DNA of 64,000 bases, from assembly GCF_024748695.1 (NCBI RefSeq), contig NZ_CP087176.1:799501-863500 (forward strand), given 5' to 3'. Each line of letters begins with the position of its first letter. The first letter of the stretch is position 1. The position numbers and the translations under genes are program-made. The notes beneath the pieces were generated by a model, which saw only the letters and a list, made by a program, of their open reading frames with translations, made no database searches and was not told the DNA's origin. Shown here piece by piece: positions 1 through 7,078 of this stretch. The stretch is from Pseudomonas sp. B21-040 (GTDB taxonomy: Bacteria > Pseudomonadota > Gammaproteobacteria > Pseudomonadales > Pseudomonadaceae).

Positions 1-564
1 TTTGTTCGCCTGCTTGAGCAGATCGTCATAACTGATGGACTCGTACCAGTTTTCCAGCGAGCCTTGTTGGGCGCACTCGAACATGGTTTGTTGGTAGGCG
101 CCGACCACTTGGCGGCAGACGGTTTCTTCAACCGTCTCACCGTGGCGCAGGTCGCGGGCCGCCACCATGAAACTCGCCACCAGACGTTTCAGGTCCCATT
201 CCCAGGGGCCGGGATGGACTTCGTCGAAATCGTTGACGCTGAACAACAGGTTGCGCTCGGGCGTGGCAAATCCGCCGAAGTTCATCAAGTGGCAATCGCC
301 ACAGATCGTCGAAATCAGGCCCATGTTCGACGTGCCCGCCAAGTCGTGGGCTTGCAGCAGTGCGTTACCGCGATAAAAGGTAAAGGGCGAAACCAGCATG
401 CGCCCATAACGCAGCTCGACCAGCGATTTGATCCGGCCTTCACTGGACCGCTTGATCAGCGGCAGCGGATCACGCGTTACTTTCCCGGTGGACGCCTGCG
501 AACTGCGCGGGCAGCTTTTGCGAGCATCCTTGCCTTGCTTCAAGCGGTCTTCGAGGGGCGTCAT
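1..564 (-). CDS. DUF2252 family protein (C-terminal part outside window)
   Basis: Reading leftward from an ATG at 564, 188 codons are open to the window edge, so only the N-terminal part is seen. The translation starts MTPLEDRLKQGKDARK and contains RYGRMLVSPFTFYRGNA, a DICGDCHLMNFG-like stretch (TICGDCHLMNFGGF) and NDFDEVHPGPWEWDLKRL. These are typical of DUF2252 proteins, which have a kinase-like fold and no firmly known substrate. The upstream purine stretch (AAAAGAG) is a modest ribosome site. The neighbour to the right is divergent, so this is probably the first gene of its own transcript. The family call is from remembered motifs. Confidence 0.8.
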   Translation of the reverse strand, partial: MTPLEDRLKQGKDARKSCPRSSQASTGKVTRDPLPLIKRSSEGRIKSLVELRYGRMLVSPFTFYRGNALLQAHDLAGTSNMGLISTICGDCHLMNFGGFATPERNLLFSVNDFDEVHPGPWEWDLKRLVASFMVAARDLRHGETVEETVCRQVVGAYQQTMFECAQQGSLENWYESISYDDLLKQANK

Positions 565-675
565 GAGGGCTCTTTTCTGGTCGGCATAAAAAGACGAATT
601 CGAACTGAGTGTAGAAGGGCTTTGCAGGCTCATCCGAAGTGTTTGAGCAGCGACTAATCTGTCCTTCATGCCCTG

Positions 676-1623
676 ATGACTTCTCGCTGCCCGGCAACAA
701 GGAGGTTTGTGCTCTCACTGCTGATTTCGCTGCTGCTGGCCTTCCTGATCGGCTGGGTGTCCCAGCGCATGGGCATGTGCCTGGTCAATGCCACGGGGCA
801 GTTGCTCAAGGGGCGGCCGACGTTGTTTGTGGCGTTGATCACGTGCGGTTTGTTCGGCCTGTTACTGGCGCCGCTCTACGCATTGCTGGGTGTCAGTCAG
901 CCGCTGTTCATTCCTGAAATCGGCTACCTGTCACTGGTCGGGGGCGGGCTGTTGTTTGGTCTCGCCTCGGTCCTCAATGACGGTTGCAGCGTCGGCACAC
1001 TCACCAAACTCGCCAGCGGCAACCTCAACAAAGCCTTCACCCTCTTCGGCTGGGTGCTGGGGATCGTCCTCTGGTACCACCTGAACATGCTCGCCGAACA
1101 CAAAGCCCTGCAAATGCCGACCATCACCAGCCGCCACTACTGGCTGACCCTGGGCATCGTCCTGCTGGTGCTGCTGTTGCTGATCCGCGTTCACGGTGAC
1201 AAACACCTGGTCCTGTCCAGCATGCTGCTGGGCGCCCTGACCAGCGCCCTCTACACCTTCGAACCGCTGTGGACCCCGAGCGTATTCATCTACAACGTTT
1301 CGCAACTGTTCTGGGACTCGGGGGACAGCTCCCTGACCAGCCGGCGGGTGGCCGTGTTCGTCGTGCTGTTGCTGGGGATGCTCAGCTACACGCTGCATCG
1401 CCGAACCTTCAGCTACCAGCGGTTTGATGTGATGGCCGCAGGGAAGCATTTGCTGGCGGGGGTGCTGATGGGGATTGGGGCGTCGATGATGCTGGGGGGG
1501 AATGACTCGCAGATCTTGTTGGTGTTTCCAACGATGACGTGGGTGGGGGCGGTGCCGTTGGGGGCGATTGTTTTGGGGATATTGGTGGGGGTTGGAGTGA
1601 GGCGGATTAGCGGCCGAATTTGA
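676..1623 (+). CDS. YeeE/YedE (DUF395) family inner-membrane transporter
   Basis: This 315-residue protein is almost entirely hydrophobic, with about nine or ten predicted membrane segments. It carries the two small-residue/cysteine motifs of the YeeE/YedE family: QRMGMCLVNATGQ near residue 32 and SVLNDGCSVGTLTKLASGN near residue 100. Family members import sulfur compounds such as thiosulfate; the substrate here is inferred only. The first ATG is at 676, but a GTG at 709 has an AAGGAGG only 3 nt upstream (699-705) and would put the first membrane helix at the N terminus. The start is therefore uncertain by 11 codons. It stands alone between a divergent DUF2252 gene and hipBA. Confidence 0.8.
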   Translation: MTSRCPATRRFVLSLLISLLLAFLIGWVSQRMGMCLVNATGQLLKGRPTLFVALITCGLFGLLLAPLYALLGVSQPLFIPEIGYLSLVGGGLLFGLASVLNDGCSVGTLTKLASGNLNKAFTLFGWVLGIVLWYHLNMLAEHKALQMPTITSRHYWLTLGIVLLVLLLLIRVHGDKHLVLSSMLLGALTSALYTFEPLWTPSVFIYNVSQLFWDSGDSSLTSRRVAVFVVLLLGMLSYTLHRRTFSYQRFDVMAAGKHLLAGVLMGIGASMMLGGNDSQILLVFPTMTWVGAVPLGAIVLGILVGVGVRRISGRI

Positions 1624-1654
1624 TAAGTCAGCAATTCGGGTTAGCTTGAATGTT

Positions 1655-1697
1655 GTGTATACGGTACATTGAGTTATAAATGTTACGGTAGCTACAC
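1655..1697 (+). promoter_or_regulatory. Putative hipBA operator/promoter with TACGGTA repeats
   Basis: The heptamer TACGGTA occurs twice just before hipB, at 1660-1666 and 1684-1690, 24 bp apart. The second copy runs into the perfect palindrome GTAGCTAC (1688-1695), which ends 2 nt before the hipB ATG. The first lies inside TGTATACGGTACA, with TGTA/TACA ends. Type II antitoxins of this class repress their own operon from such sites, so these are the likely HipB operators. No protein-binding evidence is available. Confidence 0.45.
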
Positions 1698-1949
1698 ATG
1701 GACTATTCTCTGATCATCACTCGCCTTGGCGATCAAATACGCGAAAAACGTATCAATCGTGGACTGACGCAAGCCCAGCTTGCCGAACTCGCCGGGCTGA
1801 CACGATACAAAGTTATCGCGGTAGAAAAGGGCACCGTTTCCGTCGGAATGATCGCTTTTGCGCGAATTCTAGCCGCACTGGATTGTGAACTATCGGTCAT
1901 TCCCGCGGCGATGCCGACGCTGGAAGAACTTGGGGATATGTTCGAATGA
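1698..1949 (+). CDS. hipB: HipB-like XRE-family antitoxin/repressor
   Basis: An 83-residue protein made almost entirely of one Cro/C1-type helix-turn-helix (about residues 14-68: RGLTQAQLAELAGLTRYKV, then VEKGTVSVGMIAFARILAAL). It is the typical antitoxin partner of HipA kinases and is expected to bind both HipA and the operon operator. The stop codon overlaps the start of the next gene by 4 nt (ATGA), so the pair is translationally coupled, as is usual for hipBA. The start at 1698 follows directly on the putative operator, leaving a very short leader. Confidence 0.85.
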   Translation: MDYSLIITRLGDQIREKRINRGLTQAQLAELAGLTRYKVIAVEKGTVSVGMIAFARILAALDCELSVIPAAMPTLEELGDMFE

Positions 1950-3145
1950 AAATGACCTCTCTGAACGTCAGTACACCGGAGGGTCGTAGCGGCAGGATCC
2001 TCACTAGCGGCCAGGATTTCCTCTTTCGTTATGACGAAGATGCATTGCCTCCCATGGCAATCAGTTTGTCGATGCCAGTGAGACCTGATGAGTTCCGTCG
2101 GCGTGAACTGCACCCTATTTTTCAGATGAACTTGCCGGAAGGTTATGTCCTGGAGCAATTACGTAATCGGTTGGCTAAAACCGTCAATGTCGATCCGATG
2201 TTGTTACTCGCCCTTTCCGGTAGCAGCTCTCCCATAGGACGGGTTCATGTGCGCTCCGAAACTGTCGATACCTTGCTGGCAGAACAACAGTTTCCGGGTG
2301 AAAAGCTCGATGAGATTCTGACGTGGGACGGAGCTGAAGATATCTTCGCTGACCTACTTGACCGCTACATTCTGCGTGCAGGTATTTCCGGTGTTCAACC
2401 CAAGGTGTTGGTACCTGAACAGCAGGAAACTGATTTGCCACGAGTCACTTCGAAAACATCTGACTTGATAATCAAAAGTGGTCGGGAAGAGTTTCCAGGG
2501 CTGGCGATCAATGAATTTCTTTGCATGTCCATTGCCAGGGAAGCGGGCATTCCCGTCCCGGAATTTTTCCTGTCCGATAATGCGCAGTTGTTTGTCATGC
2601 GGCGCTTTGACAGGGACGATCAGTTAAATCCGATTGGCTTCGAGGACATGGCAGCGTTGATGGGGCTTTCGGCCGATCAGAAATACAGCAAAAGTTACGC
2701 GGCAATTGCCAAGGCGGTACGGCTGTTTTGTCCGGCTAAACATTTGCAGTCTTCACTTGATCAACTGTTCGATAGCGTCGCCTTGAGTTGCATCGTCGGA
2801 AACGGTGACGCTCACCTGAAGAACTTTGGCTTGCTCTACTCCGAACCTACGCAGCGCGATGCGCATCTGGCGCCGGCTTATGACATCGTCAACACCACGG
2901 CCTATATCCCGGAAGATGTCTTGGCGCTGGATTTGGCAGGTAACAAGTCATTATTTGCCTCCCGCCAAGGGGTGCTGGAGTTTGCACAGACGTGTGAAAT
3001 CGAGCGGCCGAAGGAGCGTGTCCAGAAGTTGCTGGCGGCGGTGGAGGCGGTGCTTGATCGTTACCCGCAGCATCGGGAGCGAGCGCCTCATGTAGTCACT
3101 GCCATTCAACAAGCGGCAGCGCCATTTATGCTGTCGTTTGGGTAA
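1946..3145 (+). CDS. hipA: HipA-family serine/threonine kinase toxin
   Basis: A 399-residue HipA-like protein, slightly shorter than E. coli HipA (440). The N-terminal subdomain (HPIFQMNLPEGYVLEQLRN) is followed by the kinase region. GISGVQPKVLV (about 149-159) matches the glycine-rich loop of HipA, and IIKSG holds the probable ATP-binding lysine. GNGDAHLKNFG carries the catalytic Asp288 and Asn293, and PAYDIVNT has the metal-binding Asp313. All key residues are present, so the toxin looks intact. HipA kinases phosphorylate a translation component (GltX in E. coli) and cause dormancy; the target here is not known. It is co-transcribed with hipB (4-nt overlap). Confidence 0.87.
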   Translation: MKMTSLNVSTPEGRSGRILTSGQDFLFRYDEDALPPMAISLSMPVRPDEFRRRELHPIFQMNLPEGYVLEQLRNRLAKTVNVDPMLLLALSGSSSPIGRVHVRSETVDTLLAEQQFPGEKLDEILTWDGAEDIFADLLDRYILRAGISGVQPKVLVPEQQETDLPRVTSKTSDLIIKSGREEFPGLAINEFLCMSIAREAGIPVPEFFLSDNAQLFVMRRFDRDDQLNPIGFEDMAALMGLSADQKYSKSYAAIAKAVRLFCPAKHLQSSLDQLFDSVALSCIVGNGDAHLKNFGLLYSEPTQRDAHLAPAYDIVNTTAYIPEDVLALDLAGNKSLFASRQGVLEFAQTCEIERPKERVQKLLAAVEAVLDRYPQHRERAPHVVTAIQQAAAPFMLSFG

Positions 3146-3265
3146 TCGCGAATACCGAATGGCCTTTCACTGTAGTCAGCTCATTTAGTGCACGGGCCAA
3201 TGCGGGGGGAGGGCCCTCAGAAGGCTGGGGGCGTGCTGAGCCTGTTGACTAGAAACACTTTGCTG

Positions 3266-3305
3266 AAAAAAAGCACCTGCGATGTTTTCGTCAGGTGCTT
3301 TTTTT
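3266..3305. terminator. Bidirectional intrinsic terminator
   Basis: Perfect 14-bp inverted repeat: AAAAAAAGCACCTG at 3266-3279 and its complement at 3292-3305, with a 12-nt loop. An A-run precedes and a T-run follows, so it can serve the rightward hipBA transcript and the leftward gene ending at 3333. Confidence 0.9.
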
Positions 3306-3332
3306 AATGAGGCAGACTCAATAGCCATTCCG

Positions 3333-3590
3333 TTACATCGTCGAAACCTGCGCCTGCAATCGCCGACCGACGACATCCAGCAAATCGCAGCCATCGCGCA
3401 GCGACGTCACCAACCCCCGCGCCAGTTCACTGTGAACACCTTCGCCAACAGCGATGCTCTCCAGCAATTGAGTCGCGGTGCGGATGCGGTAAGCCGCGGT
3501 TTCGTGCAACACGTCCAGCGGTGCCTGGGTGTCGATCAGCAACGACGCGATGGTGCAGTCGATGCCGGTGACAGGCATGTATCGATCCAT
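3333..3590 (-). CDS. Small hypothetical helical protein downstream of a DUF6124 gene
   Basis: 85 residues starting MDRYMPVTGIDCTIASLL with a good ribosome site (GGAGGG, 6 nt before the ATG). The protein looks mainly helical, soluble and without a signal peptide (HETAAYRIRTATQLLESIAV, GLVTSLRDGCDLLDVVGRR). It follows the DUF6124-type gene by 35 nt on the same strand and is probably in its operon, ending at the shared terminator at 3266-3305. I do not recognise a defined domain; a role linked to the DUF6124 product is inferred from position only. Confidence 0.6.
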   Translation of the reverse strand: MDRYMPVTGIDCTIASLLIDTQAPLDVLHETAAYRIRTATQLLESIAVGEGVHSELARGLVTSLRDGCDLLDVVGRRLQAQVSTM

Positions 3591-3625
3591 GACAAACCCT
3601 CCATTGTGTAAAAAAACACGACCAC

Positions 3626-4006
3626 TCAGTGATTGGCGGATGCAACCTCGGGCAACCCGTCGGGCGGGTCGAGGTTGTCCAGTGCGCGGTTTACCAGCAG
3701 CTCGGCGAGTACGCTCAGTTGCTGAATGGCCAGTGCCACGTTGCGACGAGAGCCTTCGAGTTCACAAGCGAGGTCGGTGGTCATGACGTTGAGGGAAGCG
3801 AGGGTTTCGCAGGCGTGGGCCAGCAGGGTGGGAGTGTCGACGTCGGGGAGGAGGGTGAAGATGTGGCTGATGGGGTCGGGGCGTTTTGGGTTGCGGAGGC
3901 GGGCGCTGATGGTGCGTTCGGTGGTTTTGGATAGGTCTGATAAATCGAGGGGTTCTGACTCGGAAAGAGTCGGAACTTCAGGTTGGTTCGGGTTAGTTTT
4001 TTTCAT
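3626..4006 (-). CDS. DUF6124/DUF3077-type small protein
   Basis: 126 residues from an ATG at 4006 with GGAG 7 nt upstream; the open frame extends further to 4072, but the upstream ATG lacks a good ribosome site. After a polar, proline-rich N-terminal part (MKKTNPNQPEVPTLSES) comes a conserved helical core: LLPDVDTPTLLAHACETL, LACELEGSRRNVALAIQQL and LAELLVNRALDNLDPPDG. A clear paralogue lies at 19923-20231 with the same spacing of motifs. The family is common in fluorescent pseudomonads and, as far as I know, has no assigned function. It is probably transcribed with the 85-codon gene downstream. Confidence 0.72.
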   Translation of the reverse strand: MKKTNPNQPEVPTLSESEPLDLSDLSKTTERTISARLRNPKRPDPISHIFTLLPDVDTPTLLAHACETLASLNVMTTDLACELEGSRRNVALAIQQLSVLAELLVNRALDNLDPPDGLPEVASANH

Positions 4007-4220
4007 AAAGGAACTCCATTTATTTTCTGGATCTCCACTTTTTCGGCCTGTCAAAACCGTTCGCTGGTTCACAGCGAAGAACCAAGGTTATCTGCCGGAC
4101 GTGGTGTCCGCCAGTTCATGAAAGTCGATACGAGTTGCGGGAAGTTTCCTAGGGCGTGGACTACATATTTTTTTGCTGGGAAATCGGTCAATGCTGATCA
4201 GTTAAGCAATAACGCGATCC

Positions 4221-4351
4221 GTAGCAGCTGGCGAAGCCTGCGTCCGACTGCGCAGCAGTCGTAATACCTGCGTTTTCGGTTTTCCTGAAACACCGCGTCA
4301 CCTGATTTCACGACTGCTGCGCAGTCGGACGCAGGCTTCGCCAGCTGCTAC
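4221..4351. repeat. REPIN: two REP sequences in a 42-bp perfect inverted repeat
   Basis: Positions 4221-4262 (GTAGCAGCTGGCGAAGCCTG...) and 4310-4351 are exact reverse complements over 42 bp, separated by 47 nt. The sequence type is familiar from intergenic REP doublets of P. fluorescens. Outside the exact arms the symmetry continues imperfectly (ATCAGTTAAGCAAT on the left, ATTGCTTAACTGAC on the right), giving a cruciform of almost 190 nt. Confidence 0.85.
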
Positions 4352-4399
4352 AAAAATTGCGTTACCACAGAAATTGCTTAACTGACTGGCATCAGGGAA

Positions 4400-4716
4400 A
4401 TCGGTCTCTTTTTTTTCAAAAATACGGCTTGGGATAGCGCCCAAGAAATCTAGCTACATCACCAATCTATATTTCTTACGAGGCGTGTCCGTTGACTGCG
4501 ATTACCTCAATGCTTGTCCTCTACCTCGGCACCTCAACAACTCTCCGTGATCATCAGATGAGCATTGACGATGGTGGTCGAGCTGCTTAAAGTCTGCGTC
4601 AACAACTAACCCATATCTCCGGCGTGGCATGACCATCTGGAGAACGGGGGGGAAGCCGACGAAAGTCGGTTTTTTCGTATCTGGGGTATGGAAGTTCAGG
4701 GATGCCAGATTATTTC
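4400..4716. other. Intergenic stretch, no gene recognised
   Basis: No convincing coding frame is seen between the REPIN and the end of the next leftward gene at 4717. A purine-rich GGAGAACGGGGGGG tract lies near 4640. Base composition is more AT-rich than the flanking genes. I see no recognisable insertion sequence. Confidence 0.4.
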
Positions 4717-5634
4717 TTAATACTCCACCCCCTCATCCCCTTTCAAAACCCACCCCGCCTCCCCAGCCTCCAACCGATACCGAACCTGCCGCATCTTCCC
4801 CGTCCTCCCCGCCCCAGCATCCGCACTCTCATAAACCGGAAACCGCCGCACCAGCGCATTCTCCACCACCGCAAACTCATCCTCCCCTTGATACCCCTCC
4901 GCCCACTTCGCGTTTTCACTAACCGGCGGAAGGTAAATCTCACTCAGCGACTTCTTACGGTTAGCCGCGTACGCCACCAACTCCCCCGGCATGCCGCGAC
5001 CAGGTGATCGGGCGAAGACGTAAATCTCCGGCGAGCCGTCCTGGTCAAGGTCGGCGACTTCAGCGCGGGCGATGTTGCCGGTCTGCGGTCGGCTGATAGC
5101 CGAGTTGTCGATTTCCAGCCCTTGCGGCGAGATGCGCACCACCGGATTGCCGTCGACCCATTCGCCCTTCACCTGAAATCGAATGCCTTGCAGTTCAAGT
5201 GTTTGATCAAACGGCTGGGCGCTGTCCGAGGAGGGGCTGAGGTTCATGGACAGGCTGTAATTCGCCACTTCGTTGCGCCGTGCGGCGTTGCGCATGAGGT
5301 ACACCTGAACCGTGTATTCGCCATCCACGGGCAACGGGCCCATGAAGTGGTTGCCCATGATCGAGCCGTTGAACAGCGCAGCGTCCGCGCCTTTGGCGCT
5401 GATATTGAAATAGACAGATGTGTTGGACGTCTTGAGGTCGACGGTCAGTATCTGGCCGGCCTTGGCGGTGGTGCGGTACTGCGCGGTGAGCCGGCCTTTG
5501 ATGGACTCATTGAACCTGGCGCTATCGGTCCCCTTGTCGAAAGGCACTTGCTCGACCCGAGGTGCAACTTCAGTGGCGGCCTGTGCAGACGTGAAAATCA
5601 CGGTCAACAGAATGGCGCCCAGCCAAAAATTCAT
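4717..5634 (-). CDS. Secreted protein with PliG-like (g-type lysozyme inhibitor) domain
   Basis: 305 residues from an ATG at 5634 with AGGAA upstream. Residues 1-19 (MNFWLGAILLTVIFTSAQA) form a signal peptide with AQA cleavage. The N-terminal half (AKAGQILTVDLKTSNTSVYF, then DGEYTVQVYLMRNAARRNE) resembles the beta-sandwich of periplasmic PliG-type lysozyme inhibitors. The middle contains RAEVADLDQDGSPEIYVF, an FG-GAP/calcium-loop-like D-x-D-x-D motif. The C terminus (KMRQVRYRLEAGEAGWVL) is not recognised. An open frame extends upstream to 5901, but the signal peptide fixes the start. It sits alone, divergent from the pel operon. The PliG link is by eye and only moderately sure. Confidence 0.6.
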   Translation of the reverse strand: MNFWLGAILLTVIFTSAQAATEVAPRVEQVPFDKGTDSARFNESIKGRLTAQYRTTAKAGQILTVDLKTSNTSVYFNISAKGADAALFNGSIMGNHFMGPLPVDGEYTVQVYLMRNAARRNEVANYSLSMNLSPSSDSAQPFDQTLELQGIRFQVKGEWVDGNPVVRISPQGLEIDNSAISRPQTGNIARAEVADLDQDGSPEIYVFARSPGRGMPGELVAYAANRKKSLSEIYLPPVSENAKWAEGYQGEDEFAVVENALVRRFPVYESADAGAGRTGKMRQVRYRLEAGEAGWVLKGDEGVEY

Positions 5635-5975
5635 ATTTATTTTCCTGAGTACACCGACGACGAAAGGATAGATCAGGGAGTCCATTCGGCGCTGAAATCG
5701 ATTCGCCACTGGCTCGATCAGCCGTTCGACTCTGGTACTTGATACGCAGCGATCAGCCTCAATCACGCCGTCATCGTCCAGTGGCTTGCGTCGATAAGCG
5801 GTGATGCGGTCGGGGTGGGCTAGCCGTCGCCTATGTGCCCCTCGAAACCGGCGCAGAGCCCCGTTCCAGACGAGTCTGTCGTTCTTTCTTGGCAGTAGCA
5901 TGACATCTTGAATCTATTAAATGCCGCCAAATTAATGACGTGTTCGGCTGCGTTTTTTCATGCCTGATCAGATTA
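5635..5975. other. Intergenic region between the PliG-like gene and pel
   Basis: No gene is supported here. The leftward frame of the PliG-like gene stays open to 5901, but that extension lacks a secretion signal at its own N terminus and a convincing ribosome site. It is taken as the leader of the leftward gene and the upstream region of the rightward pel promoter. Confidence 0.4.
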
Positions 5976-6013
5976 GACAAACTATTGACAGTGCGCTCCT
6001 GAACTCCCATTAT
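5976..6013 (+). promoter_or_regulatory. Sigma70-type promoter of the pel cluster, with FleQ-box-like sequence
   Basis: TTGACA (5985-5990), 17-nt spacer, CATTAT (6008-6013): a near-consensus sigma70 promoter 70 nt before pelX. The -35 is overlapped by GACAAACTATTGAC (5976-5989), which loosely resembles the FleQ box GTC-N-TAAATTGAC reported for pel promoters in P. aeruginosa. The promoter is well supported by sequence; FleQ control is inference. Confidence 0.6.
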
Positions 6014-6082
6014 CGGCCGCGTTTTGGTGGCCTTGCGCCATAAAGTCGGCGGAACCCGCTCTACTGTTCAGGGAGAAATGTG

Positions 6083-7015
6083 ATGTTTGTCGAGCGAATA
6101 CTGGTGACTGGCGGGGCGGGATTTATTGGTTCGCACCTTGTCGAAGCGTTGCTTGGCAAGGGCTACAAAGTTCGCGTGCTGGATAATCTGTCGACCGGCA
6201 AAGTCGATAATTTGCCAATGGACAATGCCCATCTCAACCTGGTCATCGGTGATGCGGCGGATGGCGCTGTCGTTGAGCAGGCCATGCGCGATTGCAGCGC
6301 CGTGGTGCACCTGGCGGCAGTGGCTTCAGTGCAAGCCTCGGTGGATGATCCGGTCAGCACGCATCAAAGCAATTTCGTCAGCACCCTCAACGTCTGCGAA
6401 AGCATGTCGAGAGCCGGGATCAAGCGTGTGGTGTTTGCCTCCAGCGCGGCCATTTACGGCAATAACGGCGAAGGCACGGCGATCCACGAAGACACGCCAA
6501 AATCCCCGCTCACACCCTACGCTGCCGACAAACTGGCCAGCGAGTATTACCTCGATTTCTATCGTCGCGAGCACGGCCTGGAGCCGATGATCTTTCGCTT
6601 CTTCAATATTTTCGGGCCACGCCAAGACCCGTCTTCGCCGTACTCCGGCGTGATCAGCATTTTCACCAAACTGGCCATGGCCGAACAGTCGGTGGCGATT
6701 TTCGGTGATGGTGGGCAGACCCGCGATTTCGTGTTTGTTAAGGACCTGGTGAGCATTCTCGTCCAGGCCCTGGAAGTGAGCGAACCGAGCCCCGGTGCGG
6801 TCAACGTCGGTCTCAGCCGCTCCACCAGTCTCAACGACCTGATCACTGAGTTGGGGAGTGTGGTCGGCACGCCACTGAAGGTGGTTCATCACGCGCCACG
6901 ACAAGGCGACATTCGCCACTCGCGCGCCAACAACGCTCGCCTGCTCGAGCGTTTCACGCTCCCTGAGCCGACCACCATCGGCAAGGGTTTAGCGCAGCTT
7001 ATCCGCAGTCTGTAA
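6083..7015 (+). CDS. pelX: PelX-type UDP-GlcNAc C4-epimerase (SDR family)
   Basis: 310 residues from ATG 6083 (GGGAG 7 nt upstream; a GTG at 6080 is also in frame). It is an extended short-chain dehydrogenase/reductase: NAD-binding TGGAGFIGSH at residues 9-18, FASSAAIYG with the active-site serines, and the catalytic pair Tyr146/Lys150 in YAADK. It is immediately followed by pelA. In Pseudomonas with this arrangement (for example P. protegens), PelX interconverts UDP-GlcNAc and UDP-GalNAc, supplying the GalNAc precursor for Pel. P. aeruginosa lacks pelX in its operon. Function is inferred from family and position. Confidence 0.85.
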   Translation: MFVERILVTGGAGFIGSHLVEALLGKGYKVRVLDNLSTGKVDNLPMDNAHLNLVIGDAADGAVVEQAMRDCSAVVHLAAVASVQASVDDPVSTHQSNFVSTLNVCESMSRAGIKRVVFASSAAIYGNNGEGTAIHEDTPKSPLTPYAADKLASEYYLDFYRREHGLEPMIFRFFNIFGPRQDPSSPYSGVISIFTKLAMAEQSVAIFGDGGQTRDFVFVKDLVSILVQALEVSEPSPGAVNVGLSRSTSLNDLITELGSVVGTPLKVVHHAPRQGDIRHSRANNARLLERFTLPEPTTIGKGLAQLIRSL

Positions 7016-7078
7016 TTCGGCCGAGTCACTCGGCTCGACGTTGACGCGGTATCGATTCAGTCAATTCAAGAGTGCGTT

